From positions 10,587,554 through 10,651,553 of the forward strand of contig OY741264.1 of assembly GCA_963514095.1 (NCBI GenBank): 64,000 nt of DNA, written 5' to 3'. The stretch is from Eutrigla gurnardus (Eukaryota > Chordata > Actinopteri > Perciformes > Triglidae). Each line of letters opens with the position of its first letter. The stretch's first letter is position 1. Below are positions 13,351 through 25,396 of this stretch, in pieces. The translations under genes and the position numbers were made by a program. The notes below the pieces were generated by a model, which was not told where the DNA came from, made no database searches, and saw nothing but the letters and a program-made list of their open reading frames with translations.

Positions 13351-14599
13351 GCAGGAACTAGTTTGGCTAACCCCTAACCCGTCAAATACTGGGGGAAAAT
13401 AAAGGTATAATTATGACTTTGTTGTCAAAACAAAAGCAGGAGCACACATAAGCTGCATCACTGCGTCGGGTGTGAATGTGGCACCTGATTGCAGGTGTTG
13501 GTCTGGGTTATCAGCCACTGTTTATTTGAACTGTACAACTGGGCAGCTTCTCTTTAACAAAAAATATTTAACATATACTGCATGAGTATGGATTTCAAAC
13601 TTTACAAAAAAAAAAAGTTGACATGTAGAAAGTGAACTTCACAATTTCAACAGCAATTCCACTAAAGTCCAATAACACACTCGACTGCCAGTTTTTAAGG
13701 TACACCTATTTATAACTAAGGTAGTTTAATACAGGGCTACGATTAAGGAAAGTTCAGTTATGTTTTAGAGATGTTGTTTGAACTTTATGGAAATTTTGGA
13801 AAAAAATGAAAAAATTGGTTTATTTATTCTGCCATCACCTCTATGAAATGTGGTGTACAAAATATTAGAAACACCTTTCACACGCAATAGAAGCACAAGC
13901 TTAAATGACCATAAAGTTAGATCAACACGTCTCTAAAAACACTTCCAACACAAGATGACCATTATTAGGCTATAATCTTCTTGAAGGTATGATCTATTGT
14001 TGTGTACTAAGTTAGTTATAATTGTACATTCTAGAAAATGCAAAGTTGTATCCTAACCATCATGTGATGAGAAAAAAAAATAGTCCAATTTGTAATTAGC
14101 AAAACAAAACTGTAAACATCAGTGGCCGGTCACCGGTGCACAGCTCCTATAGAAATTATATTACTCTGTAAATCTGATTATTAGTCCACTGAGTCAATGT
14201 ATTAAAGAGACATGCTGAGGCGTGACACATTTCCCTCCGACAAAAGTCACACTGGATTGAATACGGGATATTACGGGTGAAATAAACGACACAGCAAACG
14301 AGTGTTTTGCGCTAGTTAGCAGCCATTAGCTGTACGAACAACTCGAGTAACGGTAATGGTTTAAAGTTACGTTAGTTAACTCAGTTGGCTAACGTTACCG
14401 CTTACAGTGTCCACTAACCGAGTGATATAATAATTAGCTGCTACTGAATTAACTTATCTGACCTACCAACATCGATACGGTCTGATTGTAAACGTCTGAG
14501 ATAACCTTACGTCCGTTAACGTTACCTGCCCACTCTGTCTTGAGCTCGACCGTCCGGGGAGCGGAGCCGATCGGTCGCCTTCTTCTTCTCCTTCTCCAT
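9009..14599 (-). CDS. grtp1: GRTP1, growth hormone-regulated TBC protein 1 (Rab GTPase-activating)
   Basis: A TBC-domain protein expected to accelerate GTP hydrolysis on Rab GTPases. Eight coding exons on the minus strand, from 5' to 3': 14526-14599, 12528-12679, 12284-12442, 11101-11225, 10720-10816, 10406-10578, 9243-9428, 9009-9101. The sum of 1059 nt gives 352 residues, close to the mammalian protein. The start follows a GC-rich leader and gives a basic N-terminus (MEKEKKKATDR). The two catalytic fingers are present: the arginine finger in the IxxDxxR context (ICTDLNRTFP, split between exons 3 and 4), and the glutamine finger in GYCQG (junction of exons 4 and 5). The last exon ends AEES. 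Some exon edges adjoin CA/GT repeats (after exon 5, before exon 6), which lengthen introns without breaking splice sites. Identity is firm from the alignment along the whole length and from its place between lamp1 and adprhl1. Confidence 0.96.
9698..9784. repeat. (TATC)n tetranucleotide microsatellite
   Basis: About 21 near-perfect TATC units in the grtp1 intron between exons 6 and 7, followed by AT-rich and short CA/TA repeats to about 9860. Confidence 0.97.
13261..13344. repeat. (CA)n microsatellite
   Basis: About 40 CA units with a few interruptions at the left end, inside grtp1 intron 1. Confidence 0.97.
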
Positions 14600-15888
14600 T
14601 GCCTCTTCTGCTCCGGTGAAATCCTGAAAATCGGTGCTAGAGTCTCACCATGTATTCGCCGCGTTGTTTTTCCTCCGAAAAACGCCACACTGCGATGCAA
14701 AAGTTGTGTTGACGTCGAAGTTACAGTTGAGGAGAGTTAGCGTCAGCGTTCACTTTTAACGTTAACTTTTCTCCATGTTTGCGTGCGGAGAGACGAGAAA
14801 AGGCGCTGCTTATCCGCTCTATTCCCGGAATGGGAAAGTCGTGAGGATGATTATTCGCGCTTTTGCCCCCAAGCAAAGTAACTTTGGCTCGGCTTCTCAA
14901 CCGCTTTATCGGTACGCCGATGTTAAAGCGGTGTGGAGAAAGTCTGTCTGCCTTGATTCTTTATCGCCATCCACATGCACCTGCTGCTCGGTCCTCGGAG
15001 TGCAACCGACCGGCCCGGAGCATCCACACGTAACGACTACGCGAACGCAGCGCCCTCCACATATAAGCCACCACAACGCTTCTCGCCCGGACCAACTAAA
15101 GCGAGTTACTCCGGTTACTACGATAGTTTTCAGACGCGTGACGTTTTCCCCCCCGGGACACTCGTCAATCAGTCCAAATGCTGCATTCGAGTGAGATGGG
15201 AAGGGCGAACTGTTACTTGTGGTGCATTCATCGCGCTTTGTTTAGAAAATAAAATGGAGTTGAGGGATGTTCATGCTAATTCAGTTTTGGCATTCTTCAT
15301 AATTTCCTTCAGCATATAGACTTGTTAACCTATAACCACTTTTACAAGTAAAAAACCCTTTTTGACATCATCCTACTGTTTATAATGTTTAATATTATAA
15401 ACATATGTCACTTTATTCTTAAATGTCCTATTTCTGAACGCATAGCAACTCTTGATTTGCAGTAGGAAACTTCTGTCACCATTTAAATAAAAATAACCAC
15501 AACCTTTTGCAAAAACATGTATTCGCCATATGGTCAGATCGGCACCTGGCAAAATGGTTTTAGTTTGTCCGATAACACGTAAAGGCAGCAAACATGCTAA
15601 GTAGCCGCGCCCTCTCCAGGGCAGCCACGTAGCACAGGTTAAATGGAGCCATCCGTTCACCTGAACCTCTGCTGGGCAGTGTTGCACCAGGAAAATCAAA
15701 ACACATCTGCTGCACGGGTGATTCACAGCGCCAGCTCCAGTAAATCAGCGGAGGTGTGCAGACATGACAGAGATTTAAAAGATAAATGAATAAATAAACA
15801 AACAAAGTCTAGGGCATATGGCACTCATCAGTTTATCTCTTTTTGTTCCGGCAGCACAGCTTCATATCCACAGGGAAACCCTTTGATG
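14600..15888. other. grtp1 5' flank, no further gene recognised
   Basis: The first 500 bp contain many CpGs and fit a promoter for grtp1. Overlapping open frames at 14775-15194 and 14975-15319 (+) have no recognisable domain and no supported exon structure, so I do not call them genes. The rest is unremarkable AT-rich DNA. Confidence 0.45.
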
Positions 15889-16265
15889 GGTAGGCCCAGG
15901 GGCGCCGCTAGGGATTTTGGGCCCCATGAAAAGAATCTTTACAGGGCCCCCCAACACAGCGGCGAAATGTTTTGATGCTATTTTACATACAATTATGCAT
16001 TTTAATGGTATTTTTTGACTATCATTACCATATTTGTGAAAGAGGAACAACATGACAGTTGACATGTACAGTAGGGGAAGAACTGAGCACTCGGAATACA
16101 ATGGAATTCATTTTGATTCATTTATTTCTCTTAAGGGTTTATGCTTTCTCTTAAGGGTTTATGCTTTTTAAACCATTAAAATTGATCAAAATGACTTTCA
16201 TTTAATTCATTTTAATTAATCTTTCCCATAACAGATTCACCTTTGTATTGTTTTGAGACTAAAAT

Positions 16266-16267
<2 letters not shown>

Positions 16268-16331
<64 letters not shown>
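16268..16331. repeat. (ATT)n microsatellite, left block
   Basis: About 21 ATT units inside the hAT element, ending exactly where a SINE tail (ATCC units) begins. A matching block lies on the other side of that SINE fragment. Confidence 0.95.
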
Positions 16332-16332
<1 letters not shown>

Positions 16333-16537
16333 CCATCCATCCATCCATTTTCTACCGCTTATCCTGTATTTAGGGTCACGGGGGGGCTGGAGCCAATCCC
16401 AGCTGTCATTGGGCGAAGGCAGGGTACACCCTGGACAGGACGCCAGTCTATCACAGGGCCAACGTGTAGAGACAGACAACCATTCACACTCACATTCACA
16501 CCTACGGGCAATTTAGAGTCACCAATTAACCTATCCC

Positions 16538-16538
<1 letters not shown>
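16332..16538 (-). mobile_element. 5'-truncated tRNA-derived SINE fragment nested in an ATT array
   Basis: The fragment matches the 3' half of the longer SINE copy at 40391-40759, starting at its (ATGG)n-type tail (seen here as CCATCCATCC) and running through the GACAGACAACCATTC block to CCTATCCCCAT. It stops before the tRNA-like head. It sits between two ATT arrays, as if it inserted into one microsatellite or as if ATT units expanded at both edges. Confidence 0.75.

Positions 16539-16619
<81 letters not shown>
16539..16619. repeat. (ATT)n microsatellite, right block
   Basis: About 27 ATT units directly abutting the truncated SINE fragment within the hAT element. Confidence 0.95.
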
Positions 16620-16825
16620 TCAACACACACAGCTGCTTACCTCCTTCCTCATGTGGGGGCACTGGGGCTGGTTCAGGGGCAGGGGGAGTTGGGGCTGCTG
16701 CTGCAGTTGCTGGTGCACTTGACTCTTACACTTGACTTTTGACAGAGGGGAGATCAACTATTGAATAAGAACAGCTTGATAAATGTTTGACTGGATTCAT
16801 TATTTAACTAATATAGCAGTAAAAT

Positions 16826-17020
16826 TTAAAAATCCAGAGAAAAGTGAGCTAGCTTATAGACCACAGACAGGGACAAAGTTAATATTCCATAACTTTCCAC
16901 CACAACTAACAAATCCACCTTTTTTTGGAAATACTGGGTGACATATTGTCGACCCTTCAACTCCTTCTCCTCTCTTAATTTCTTTTTCTTTCTCTTTTGG
17001 CTGCCTGATTTTTTAGGCAT
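16826..17020 (-). pseudogene. Remnant of hAT transposase N-terminus
   Basis: A 64-codon frame beginning MPKKSGSQKRKKKKLREE and including QYFQKK resembles the lysine-rich start of hAT/ZMYM-type transposases that precedes their zinc finger. No zinc finger, DDE catalytic residues or dimerisation domain follow. It lies about 340 bp inside the right terminal repeat, where a minus-strand transposase gene would start. This is a broken remnant and no product is expected. Confidence 0.5.
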
Positions 17021-17529
17021 AGCCTACCGCTGTCTCCTCAGCTTTGCCCGCTGTGGCGCTGTGTGACACCGCCAGTGCGCTACCTGCAGCTGATCCAGTG
17101 GACTGAACCATTTTACATAAATAGAGGGGGGAAGGGGGGGCCCTGCAGGCGTTGATGTTTCCAAGACAAATAAAGTTATTGTTACCAGGACATGGACAAT
17201 AAAACATTTGTGATCATATGTTAGTTAATAATAGTTAATAACTTAGTGTCATTATTTTTTCTGTATTATAATTTCATCATCATTAGGGGCCTCTCTGGGT
17301 CCCCCTCAATCATGGGCCCCTAGAATCTGTCTCCTTTACCCCCCCTTTTTGGCGCCCCAGGGTAGGCCTATTCATTCTATAAATAAGATTATACTATTAT
17401 TTCAACAATTATATCTGTATAAATTACTTAAATGCTGATTATCAAAATTATGCTAACCTTAAATAAAGTCACCAGATTTCAATGTGACTGTGTGCTATCT
17501 GTGAGAGAATCTGGAGCAGACAGATGCAG

Positions 17530-17531
<2 letters not shown>

Positions 17532-17624
<93 letters not shown>
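17532..17624. repeat. (GT)n microsatellite
   Basis: About 46 uninterrupted GT units in the grtp1-adprhl1 interval. Confidence 0.97.
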
Positions 17625-18120
17625 TGTTTGACCCACTGTTAACAGAATGTTTGTAGAAAGTCACGCTTAGCCCTACCATAATTAAATTACATTAAATTGG
17701 ATTTCAGCATTTTTTCCCTATACAGTACACATAGAACGTCAACAACAACACCATACACCTCATCACCACTGCTGCCTATCAGGATAAGCCCTTCGGATGG
17801 ACAGATGAATGATCATGCAGGCCTCGATCTCTTATCCTCTTGTGAAAATACCAGAGTAATTCCAAATGCGGACTCATGTTTCAGCAGCAGTAGTAATCCC
17901 GCTGGTGGGCGGGCTCGGGTCTGTGAACAGGATGAGCTTCTAACCACTGATATGCTTGACACTGCTGTGTGTAAACCGTTCATCTGTTCTGGGCAATTGT
18001 CGCGGTGTCCTCTTTAGATCTGATTGAGGATCATGAAAAAAGCCCTTTGACCTTAATGACTATGCATTTGGCCTTTCCCTCACTAAGCAATAAATATGCA
18101 CAGCAGCCAGTTTGTATCAA

Positions 18121-18316
18121 CCATCCATCCATCGTCTACCGCTTATCCTGTTTTCAGGGTGGCGGGGGGGCTGGAGCCGATCCCAGCTGACATTGGACGA
18201 AGGCAGGGTACACCCTGGACAGGACGCCAGTCTATCACAGGGCTGACATGTAGAGACAGACAACCATTCACGCTCAAATTCACACCTACGGGACATCAAT
18301 GAACCTATCCCCATCA
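18121..18316 (-). mobile_element. 5'-truncated tRNA-derived SINE fragment
   Basis: A second partial copy of the SINE seen at 40391-40759, again with the CCATCCATCC tail at its left edge and ending at CCTATCCCCATC without the tRNA-like head. The same orientation and same kind of 5' truncation fit LINE-machinery reverse transcription from the 3' tail. Confidence 0.75.
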
Positions 18317-18453
18317 AAAAACAGTTATCAAATTGACAGTAGTATTTGCATCAATTCAACCTTAATAATCTCTTGACCAGCCAGTGTGACTCATACAGGA
18401 CATTTGGAGGTTGTCAGTGCTCTATTACCAAATATTAAAATCGACTATCAATG

Positions 18454-18459
18454 TTTATT
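18454..18459 (-). terminator. Probable polyadenylation signal of the long adprhl1 transcript
   Basis: TTTATT on the + strand (AATAAA on the minus strand) lies about 330 bp beyond the stop of the long isoform. A similar signal at 21419-21424 is placed to serve the short isoform, which stops at 22453. Confidence 0.45.
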
Positions 18460-18789
18460 TTTCCTTATCCTTGTAGAGACCGTTTATGAACCTCTATGCA
18501 AACACACTAAATTACTTTTAATTAGATCCTAGTAAAATATAATGTTGTGACGGACATATGCAAGATGAGTCTTTTCAAAAGGTTTTGCCGGAGCAGTCAT
18601 AGCCTAATATTTTTTGGTGGATGAAAATCACCAGTTTCGCTTGTTGCACCCACGACATTTTGGAAGCTGTAACTTTGTATTACTGTTAATTATTTCTGAT
18701 GTATGAAGGTACAGTGAGAGAAAGTGAAATTCTAAGTATCTGTTAAAAGCAACAGTTCTAACATTGTCTGTTCAACCTTCTGTACCAAC

Positions 18790-21700
18790 CTAGAAAGTAA
18801 AGGTGTCAGTAAATCGTATGATTTTGGGTTTATATGTTTGTTTGACTGAAGGATCCCCGTAGTTGATCGTTGTATATTTTGGTCTCTGTTTTGGATTGTC
18901 TCTTTCAGATTGAATATTTGTCAATGTTACAACAGACGTCTTGTTATCTTCAAATACAACTTGACTGGCAGTGTCTTCAGAACGTCTAAAACTTGGCAGC
19001 ACACTGGTATCTTTTATGTCCACTGAATTTACTTCTTCCCTTCCCTTCCCGACCTCCCTGTCGTTTTCATGTGGTTTACCCTCTTTTTTTGTTGTTGTTA
19101 GAAGGTTTTGTTCCTTCGTGTTATTTGGACAACATAGGCCAATTCCCATTATCGCCAACCCTGTGTTAAAAGCAGTCACAGAAGTATCAGAGTATGGCAA
19201 CTTTGCAACCGAAGGAGTCATAGTTTCTGGGTGTGGTCCCGATTGAGGGGAGGAATCCGTCTCAATAGCAACATCTTGTTCAAATTTACAAACGCATGGG
19301 ATGACGTACTTGGGCAACGTTCTTTGAATAGTCACAACTGTGGTCGGACCTTCCTCTGCTCCGTTCTCCACATGGCCATGACCTGTGCATGTAGAAAGCC
19401 CCTGAATTGGGGACTCTGAAGGGCACCTTCCTTCAGTAGCTGCAGGGGAAGGTTCACCTGTGCTTGCGTATTGTAGGCCTCTATGATAATCTTCTATCTT
19501 CAAGATTGGTATCTTTTCCAAGTGTGAGCTTTCTGATGGTTCCGCAGTGTATAGTCTGGGAGAGGAATCGACACATGTGGACCACACAGGATGGCAGCTC
19601 ACGATGGTTGCCACATGCAGCTTCAATAGGTCCTCTACCTGTGGAAAAAGCCTGGAAGGTTCTGGGAGTGAAATCTTGGTGACAGATGTTAAACAGAGCA
19701 CCTCTTGAAGTCCATATTTTAGCCGGTTTGTGATATTAGTTTCTTCTACTGTAGTCTGAATTTCAGCATATTCCCCTGACCTCCGATCCTTAACATAGTT
19801 ATCAAAAGCTTGATCTGTTATATGGTTTAATGAGCAACGACCTTCAGAGTTTTGATTTGAATTTCGGCTCTCTGTTTGTCTCATTTGCTCTGCTCTCAAC
19901 GGCTTTCTTTCTTCCAGGTTTGAGTTCAATTTTGTTAAATTGTCTACTGCCTGCTGTGGTCTTTCTTCTTGCTCATTTGTGGTTTGGTTTGCTTTCAAAT
20001 GCTGGCCAACGGATTTACTTTTCATTTGTGTGTGTTGGTTTCCTTTGTGAGCAGTTTGATCCAGGGCCTGTTGGAGCTGTCTTTCATGACAAGCAACCCT
20101 CTGTTTTATAATACTTGTCGCCTTGACTCCTCCATCAGGCTTTTCATGTGAACATTTCAAGTCACGTCTGGTGGATACAGTGGCCATGGTCTCAAACCTC
20201 TCCATCAAGGAAGACAGGACGACCCCTTTTCCGATGAGTCTTGGTTTGATTGGCTGTTTATTCAGCATGTTCTCTCCCTTTTCTTTTTGCTCAGCCATGG
20301 CAAACTTGGCCACAATATCTTTCACACTGCCCCCCTTCTTCAGTCCTTGTTCTCTTCTAGTCCTTTCTTTCTTGAAGTGAATGTCAGGCTCACTGTCTTG
20401 GCGGTGGTTCACTTTGCTTACCACTCCTCGGCTGGAGGACAAAGCGCCGACCTCCCTTTGGTGGGTGATGGGAGGTTTGGGTGTGGATCGCATGAATTTG
20501 GATTGGAGGAGTCGGAATGTGGTAAGACGTTGTTGTATTAAGCCTTCTGCTTTTTGATCTGCTCCATATGTATCTTTTCGTGGACCTGACCAGCATTTAC
20601 CAGCGATCTTGGAACCTGGCTCAGCAGTATTTCCCTGGGTCTTTTTATACTCTTTGGGGAGCTGAACAATTGTGTGACTTGCCTGAAGTGGAGTCTGCTT
20701 CACTGAAGCCTCAACTGTGTCATCGGACCAATCTTTGCTTCTTTCAACGACAATATCCGACCCCGGATTTTCTGGGTTTCTGTTCCTGGTGGTCCACTTG
20801 GGCAGATCCTGTGTTAGGTAATGCAGGAGGCTCTCCAGAATCCCTCGGAGCACAGGACGGCAGTTGCGGTCTCTAACCAACTTCCTTAACATATTGGCAT
20901 CAGCGCTGATACTGGTTTTCCGAGAATTTGGTCTATGGGAAATAGAGGACATGCAAAACTTAAGCCACCTGCAGCTAAGCATACCTGAATAGTTATGGTT
21001 ATTGACAGCAGAGTTGAAGGATGATTGGCAAATAATTTGCTGTTGCATGAAAACAGTAGCAGTGCTGGATTGTGAGAAATGTGTAATTATATTGCTTCAC
21101 TTCACAGCTATCACTTATTACTAAATACTGATAGTACATTTGTAGTATTTGCTAGAGTTGATATTATGGGATCTGCACTTGAAACGACATTCACACTAAA
21201 TAATTGTCTAAAATGGTATTTAAATATATTTGGATATGTTTTACCCAAAACCTGAGGAGCCGTTTCATGTTCTAGTGCTAATTGTAGGTAAATAGAGAAG
21301 CCTTGACGGGGTTTGCAATAAAGAATGGAATAATGGTACCACACCATCTTACCAGTTTTGAAATATGGGACCATATAAAATGAGTCACAGTTATCTCCAA
21401 AAGGACTCTATGTTGTCTTTTATTTAATAATATTCTAACAAACCGTGTTTCTTCTACCCAAGTCAATAAACAGTACTTCTACTTAACCTGGATATTCCAG
21501 TTCAAGTCATCCCACCCCTGCAGCAAAGTGGCAGAGAAACAGTGTTCAGACTGGAAGTGAAGTGCTGCAGTGTGAACTTGTTACAGCTGATTAGTTCAGG
21601 GGGGTTGCAGAGGAGGGTTGTGCAGCAAGAAGACAGGAGACAAGCTGTCCATCAAAATAAATGTTGTAGTTAAGAGAAAGAGAGACCGGCACTTCATGCA

Positions 21701-24700
21701 TGATATATAGCCGAGTCCATTTTAATGTCATAGCATATCAATGTTCACCACGAAATGGTTCTTTAACAACACACGAATGCCTCATAACAGCACCACAGTG
21801 CAAATGATAATTGATCACAGTATTGATAAAAGCATTACTATTCTATATCTCAACAACATAATGCATACCAGTTAAAATCATTCAAAAGAAACCCCACCAC
21901 GTTACATGCATTAAAAGCTGTATGTCGATTAAAAACTATTGAAACTTGCTGTGGAGAGAAACGGCAGTTAGGCTTTTATCAAGTCTGCACAATGCTTTAA
22001 GGAATTAGAATTACTCCATGACACAACAGAGCTACATGTGCTTCATGTTAATACAGGTTAGCTTCAGAAAAGGAAAAGGTCAGAGAAGGAAATTATCTTC
22101 TTTTTAACTATTCCCAGTGAAAATAAATGTTATAAAGGTCGAAGAGTTTTCTTCCCCCCGACAGTTCTGTCCTTACATGACATTTATGCAAACTGATTGC
22201 ATAGGATCTCATAGGAAAGCACAGACAGACAAAGGCTGAAGGTCAATACCCTAAATGGTCTCCCTTTTGATGTTCCCTTGCCTCCCACCTACAGTGACAG
22301 GTGTATAGCACCAGAGGCAAGGAGAGGAGAGGATGCCACGTGACTATTGAGATACTACCAAGGAGGACTAGAGGGAAAGGGAAGCAGTTTGTCAGACAGT
22401 CATGTGCAGTTCCTCTGAAAGCCAGTAGGGTTCAGGCCAGTGGAGAGCAGGATTACTTGTCTATGCACTTCTCTGCAGATGCTGCTTGGTAAAGTTTTCC
22501 TCCCAGCTCCTCCAGCTGTTCTCTTTTGTCCAAATCCTGGTGCAGTCCTGGGGGAACCTGACTCAGGCCATGCAAGAGGCCATAGAGGCAACCTGCAATC
22601 AGTCCCGTGGCTTCACTCTCACCTGCAAAAAAAAGTCACAGTGAGCAGGATGTGTGTTTTATTTGTGTTTTAAAATGTGGCGCTGGTCCTCACCTCCATG
22701 GAACATGGCTCGTTTACACAGTTCAGCCCAGTCACTCCCTGCTGCCATAAGAGCATCGTAGGCTATCATGGGGGCATCATGACCCCTGTGTCCCGCAAGG
22801 CCCTCTGAGCTCCAGCGCTTATACATCTGCATGGACAAGGACAGAGTAACAGCAGCACACTGTTCTTGTGAGGGGTTCTGTTGATGTAAAAACCCTGAAA
22901 GCAATGTTTGTATTGATTCTTTGTGTGTGACAGAGAGGCAGGATGTACTTTGTCTGTCTCCTCGGCATCGTAGCGATCAGGGAATGAAGGTTTGTTCTGT
23001 CCTTCCTTCTCTATCTCTCTCTCTTCCAGGTAAAACTGCCACTTAGCCTCAAAGTAGAACCAGTTTTCCTGATACTCTGCATAGAAATGCACAAATACAC
23101 ATTACTAATGTCACATTGGAAAAAGGCCACTGTGTGTCAAAACATAGACTAAAATAATGAATTCAAGGTGTTTTTGCTTTGTAATAAATACAAAATAATA
23201 ATCACATTTCAAGCTGAGTGTCATAATGCTGCTCAAATGTATTTTTTTTTTATAAGATAAGATATTCAAGATTCATAGTAGAAAAACAAGTCCCTATATC
23301 TTGCTGGAATGTTACTTGTAAGGTTGTTTTTTGCAGTTCATGTGACAGTGAAACTCTGATATATTGACGTTGACGTTACTGCTTTTGCTTTTGACACAGT
23401 CTAACCTGCTATGTGTCGTATGGTCTTCTTGCAGTACTCCTCAGCTCGAGGGATGACCTTCATGAGCTCGCGGCCCCAGGTCACGACAGGTTTCCCCTGG
23501 ATGGCATAGGATGCAAACAGTGCCGTTGTCAGGGAGCCTAGGAAGCCTGAAGGTAGAGTGAGGCCACAAGTCAGTACACCAATTGTGACGACTAACATGT
23601 TTAACTCAAATAAGCAAGTATAAATCCATGTTCATGTTGGTAAATGTAATTAAATATGTAACATAATATGTTTTAAAGTTTATCAGCAGCACCTGTGGGG
23701 TGGTTGTGGGTCATTCTGCCAATCTCAATGCTGACCTCCACTAGGTTATCTATTCTCTCAGGTTGCCAGTATCTCATACCCACACACATGGCCTTGGCAG
23801 CTGCCCCGAATCCGGACCCTGGACATAGACAGGTGTGCATACATCCGATGTATTATGTTGGGAAAAACAAAAAAAACAACAACAACAACAACAATATCTT
23901 GAATCTCCAATGACCTTTTTCATTGAAGGGTGTATGCCAGGCGAGCAGGAAGTTGTGAGGTTTGAGGTGAACAAAGCCCTCCACCGTGGCAGGTCCAGGG
24001 GCTCGGCCCTGGAGAGACACCATGGCTTCAACATAGAGACGCACCAGCTCCCGGTACAGATCCTCCAGACACCAGTAATCTGGATACACACACACACAGA
24101 GTGAGAGAGAGTCATTCATGATTGGCATGCAAGTGGAGATGAGTGGTGCTGCGGTGGGCTAAGTTTAGCCTCAGCCTGCCACACCTCAGATTAGGACCAG
24201 CGTGCCATCGGAGCGAGTGGAGTCACTTCTACACGCCATGAGGTCAACTGGGATCCACGAGTAGAGCCCACGGCCATGCTGCTAGAATTTGTTTATGTGT
24301 GTACCATATACTGTATGTGTGTGTGTGTGATGGGGACATGAAGACACCTCTCCTTTAGAGATCAGGACTTTGGTGAATGACTTTCACACTCTGAGTGGAC
24401 CATGGTTCAGATTCTGCTACACAGAAGATGAGGGAGTCAAATTCTTCAATGAATGTATGAAGAGAGGGAGTTGAGAAAAACAATGGATGCCTTTCTGGTT
24501 TAATTTAAGTAATTATCTGCTTCAAATAAGAATGAATAACAGTATTTCTGATATTAACATTTGATAACACGCTGTAATTCAGTATTCTGCCAAGAAGGTT
24601 GACAAAGCAAACACTGACATTCACAACTCCCTTTCCACTCCATAAGTTTTCGTATGGCGTATGTGTGCATGCGGCTAAATAGAGCTTCCTAATCTCAATT

Positions 24701-25396
24701 GATGTCATCACCATTTCACAGGAGCACTGTCATTGGCTTTGAAGAGCATCTGCAGCCAAACCTGATAGCAGGAGATTACGGAGGAGTCTGACCTGCTATT
24801 GTTCCGTAAAGGAGAGCTGAGGATCGGCTTTACAAAGTAGTCTATTTTGGACCTTTCTGTCCTGGCAACTGGCCACCAGGCAGGGACTAGACATGACACT
24901 TCAGTGATTTGTAGTCAGGCTTCTACCGACATTTTATCCTTGATGTGTGATTGCAAGGGTGGATTATGGTTTGTCAGCAGGTTGTATCATTCAGAGATGG
25001 TCTGCCAGTTAGTGATTAGAAGGTCCCATTGACTTTACAGAAGCTATCCTCGCCCTTCTAAATGTAGACAGGTCTGATGTTGTGTCTATATAATTGAACA
25101 AATAAAGAATGAAACGTTTTGATTTTCTGCCTCAATCATAACCCCTCTTTGTCATTCTCCCTGACATCAATCCTAAACGTACCTGTTACAAGTGCTTCTG
25201 CTGTGGTGATGTGCATCAGCGTTGCATCACTCAGCGGCCAGTTATCAGGGTCCAGTTTCTGGGCCCCCAGTCCCCCCAGAGAGGCCAGTTCCTGCTGAAT
25301 GGTCGTGCCTGAGGTGCAGCGCTCCCAACGGCCCTTTCGGTAGCCCAAGGCGTCGCCAACAGCACCCAGAACCATGGCTGCCTTGAATTTCTCCAT
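18790..25396 (-). CDS. adprhl1: ADPRHL1 (ARH2), ADP-ribosylhydrolase-like pseudoenzyme, long isoform
   Basis: A heart-enriched ADP-ribosylhydrolase-fold protein thought to be catalytically inactive. Coding exons 5' to 3': 25183-25396, 23915-24079, 23693-23818, 23406-23546, 22949-23076, 22694-22826, 22457-22622, 18790-20932. They sum to 3216 nt, 1071 residues. The first about 357 residues are the ARH fold (MEKFKAAMVLGAVGDALGYR at the start; GHDAPMIAYDAL and FHGGESEATG near its end). Where active ARH1 has SDDT and GGDSDST, this protein has SDAT and GGESEAT, so metal-binding acidic residues are changed, as expected for ARH2. Without the last splice the frame ends CIDK at 22453, giving a 358-residue short form like the mammalian one. 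The last exon adds about 713 residues rich in Lys, Ser, Thr, Gln and Glu, with a helix-like LRGILESLLHYL segment near its start and the end IRFTDTFTF; it looks mostly disordered. The exons of the ARH fold are firm; joining the last exon is inferred from phase and splice sites. Confidence 0.88.
22453..22458 (-). other. Short-isoform stop codon overlapping a splice donor in adprhl1
   Basis: Read on the minus strand the exon ends GAC AAG TAA, which also contains the donor AA|GTAATC at 22457/22456. If unspliced, translation stops at 22453-22455. If spliced to the acceptor before 20932 (polypyrimidine tract then CCATAG), the split lysine codon AA|A is restored and the 713-residue extension stays in frame. 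The overlap and phase match are seen directly; use of the site is inferred. Confidence 0.65.

Larger units (their letters stand above)
15897..17361 (-). mobile_element. Non-autonomous hAT-type DNA transposon with intact 8-bp target duplication
   Basis: The left end reads CAGGGGCGCC and the right end, read from outside, CTGGGGCGCC: terminal inverted repeats with one mismatch in ten. The element is flanked by the identical 8-mer GGTAGGCC at 15889-15896 and 17362-17369. An 8-bp duplication with CAGGG-type ends is the hallmark of the hAT superfamily. Sub-terminal GGGCCCC stretches occur near both ends. Inside, a minus-strand frame at 16826-17020 resembles the N-terminus of hAT/ZMYM-like transposases, so the element is oriented on the minus strand. 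The catalytic body is absent and TTA arrays plus a SINE fragment fill the centre, making it an internally deleted copy. The ends and duplication are seen directly; the family is inferred from them. Confidence 0.8.

Noticed and set aside
14775..15319. Two overlapping + strand open frames of 139 and 114 codons upstream of grtp1
   Set aside because: They lie in a CpG-rich promoter-like region, share sequence in different frames, and show no domain, splice structure or conserved-looking composition.
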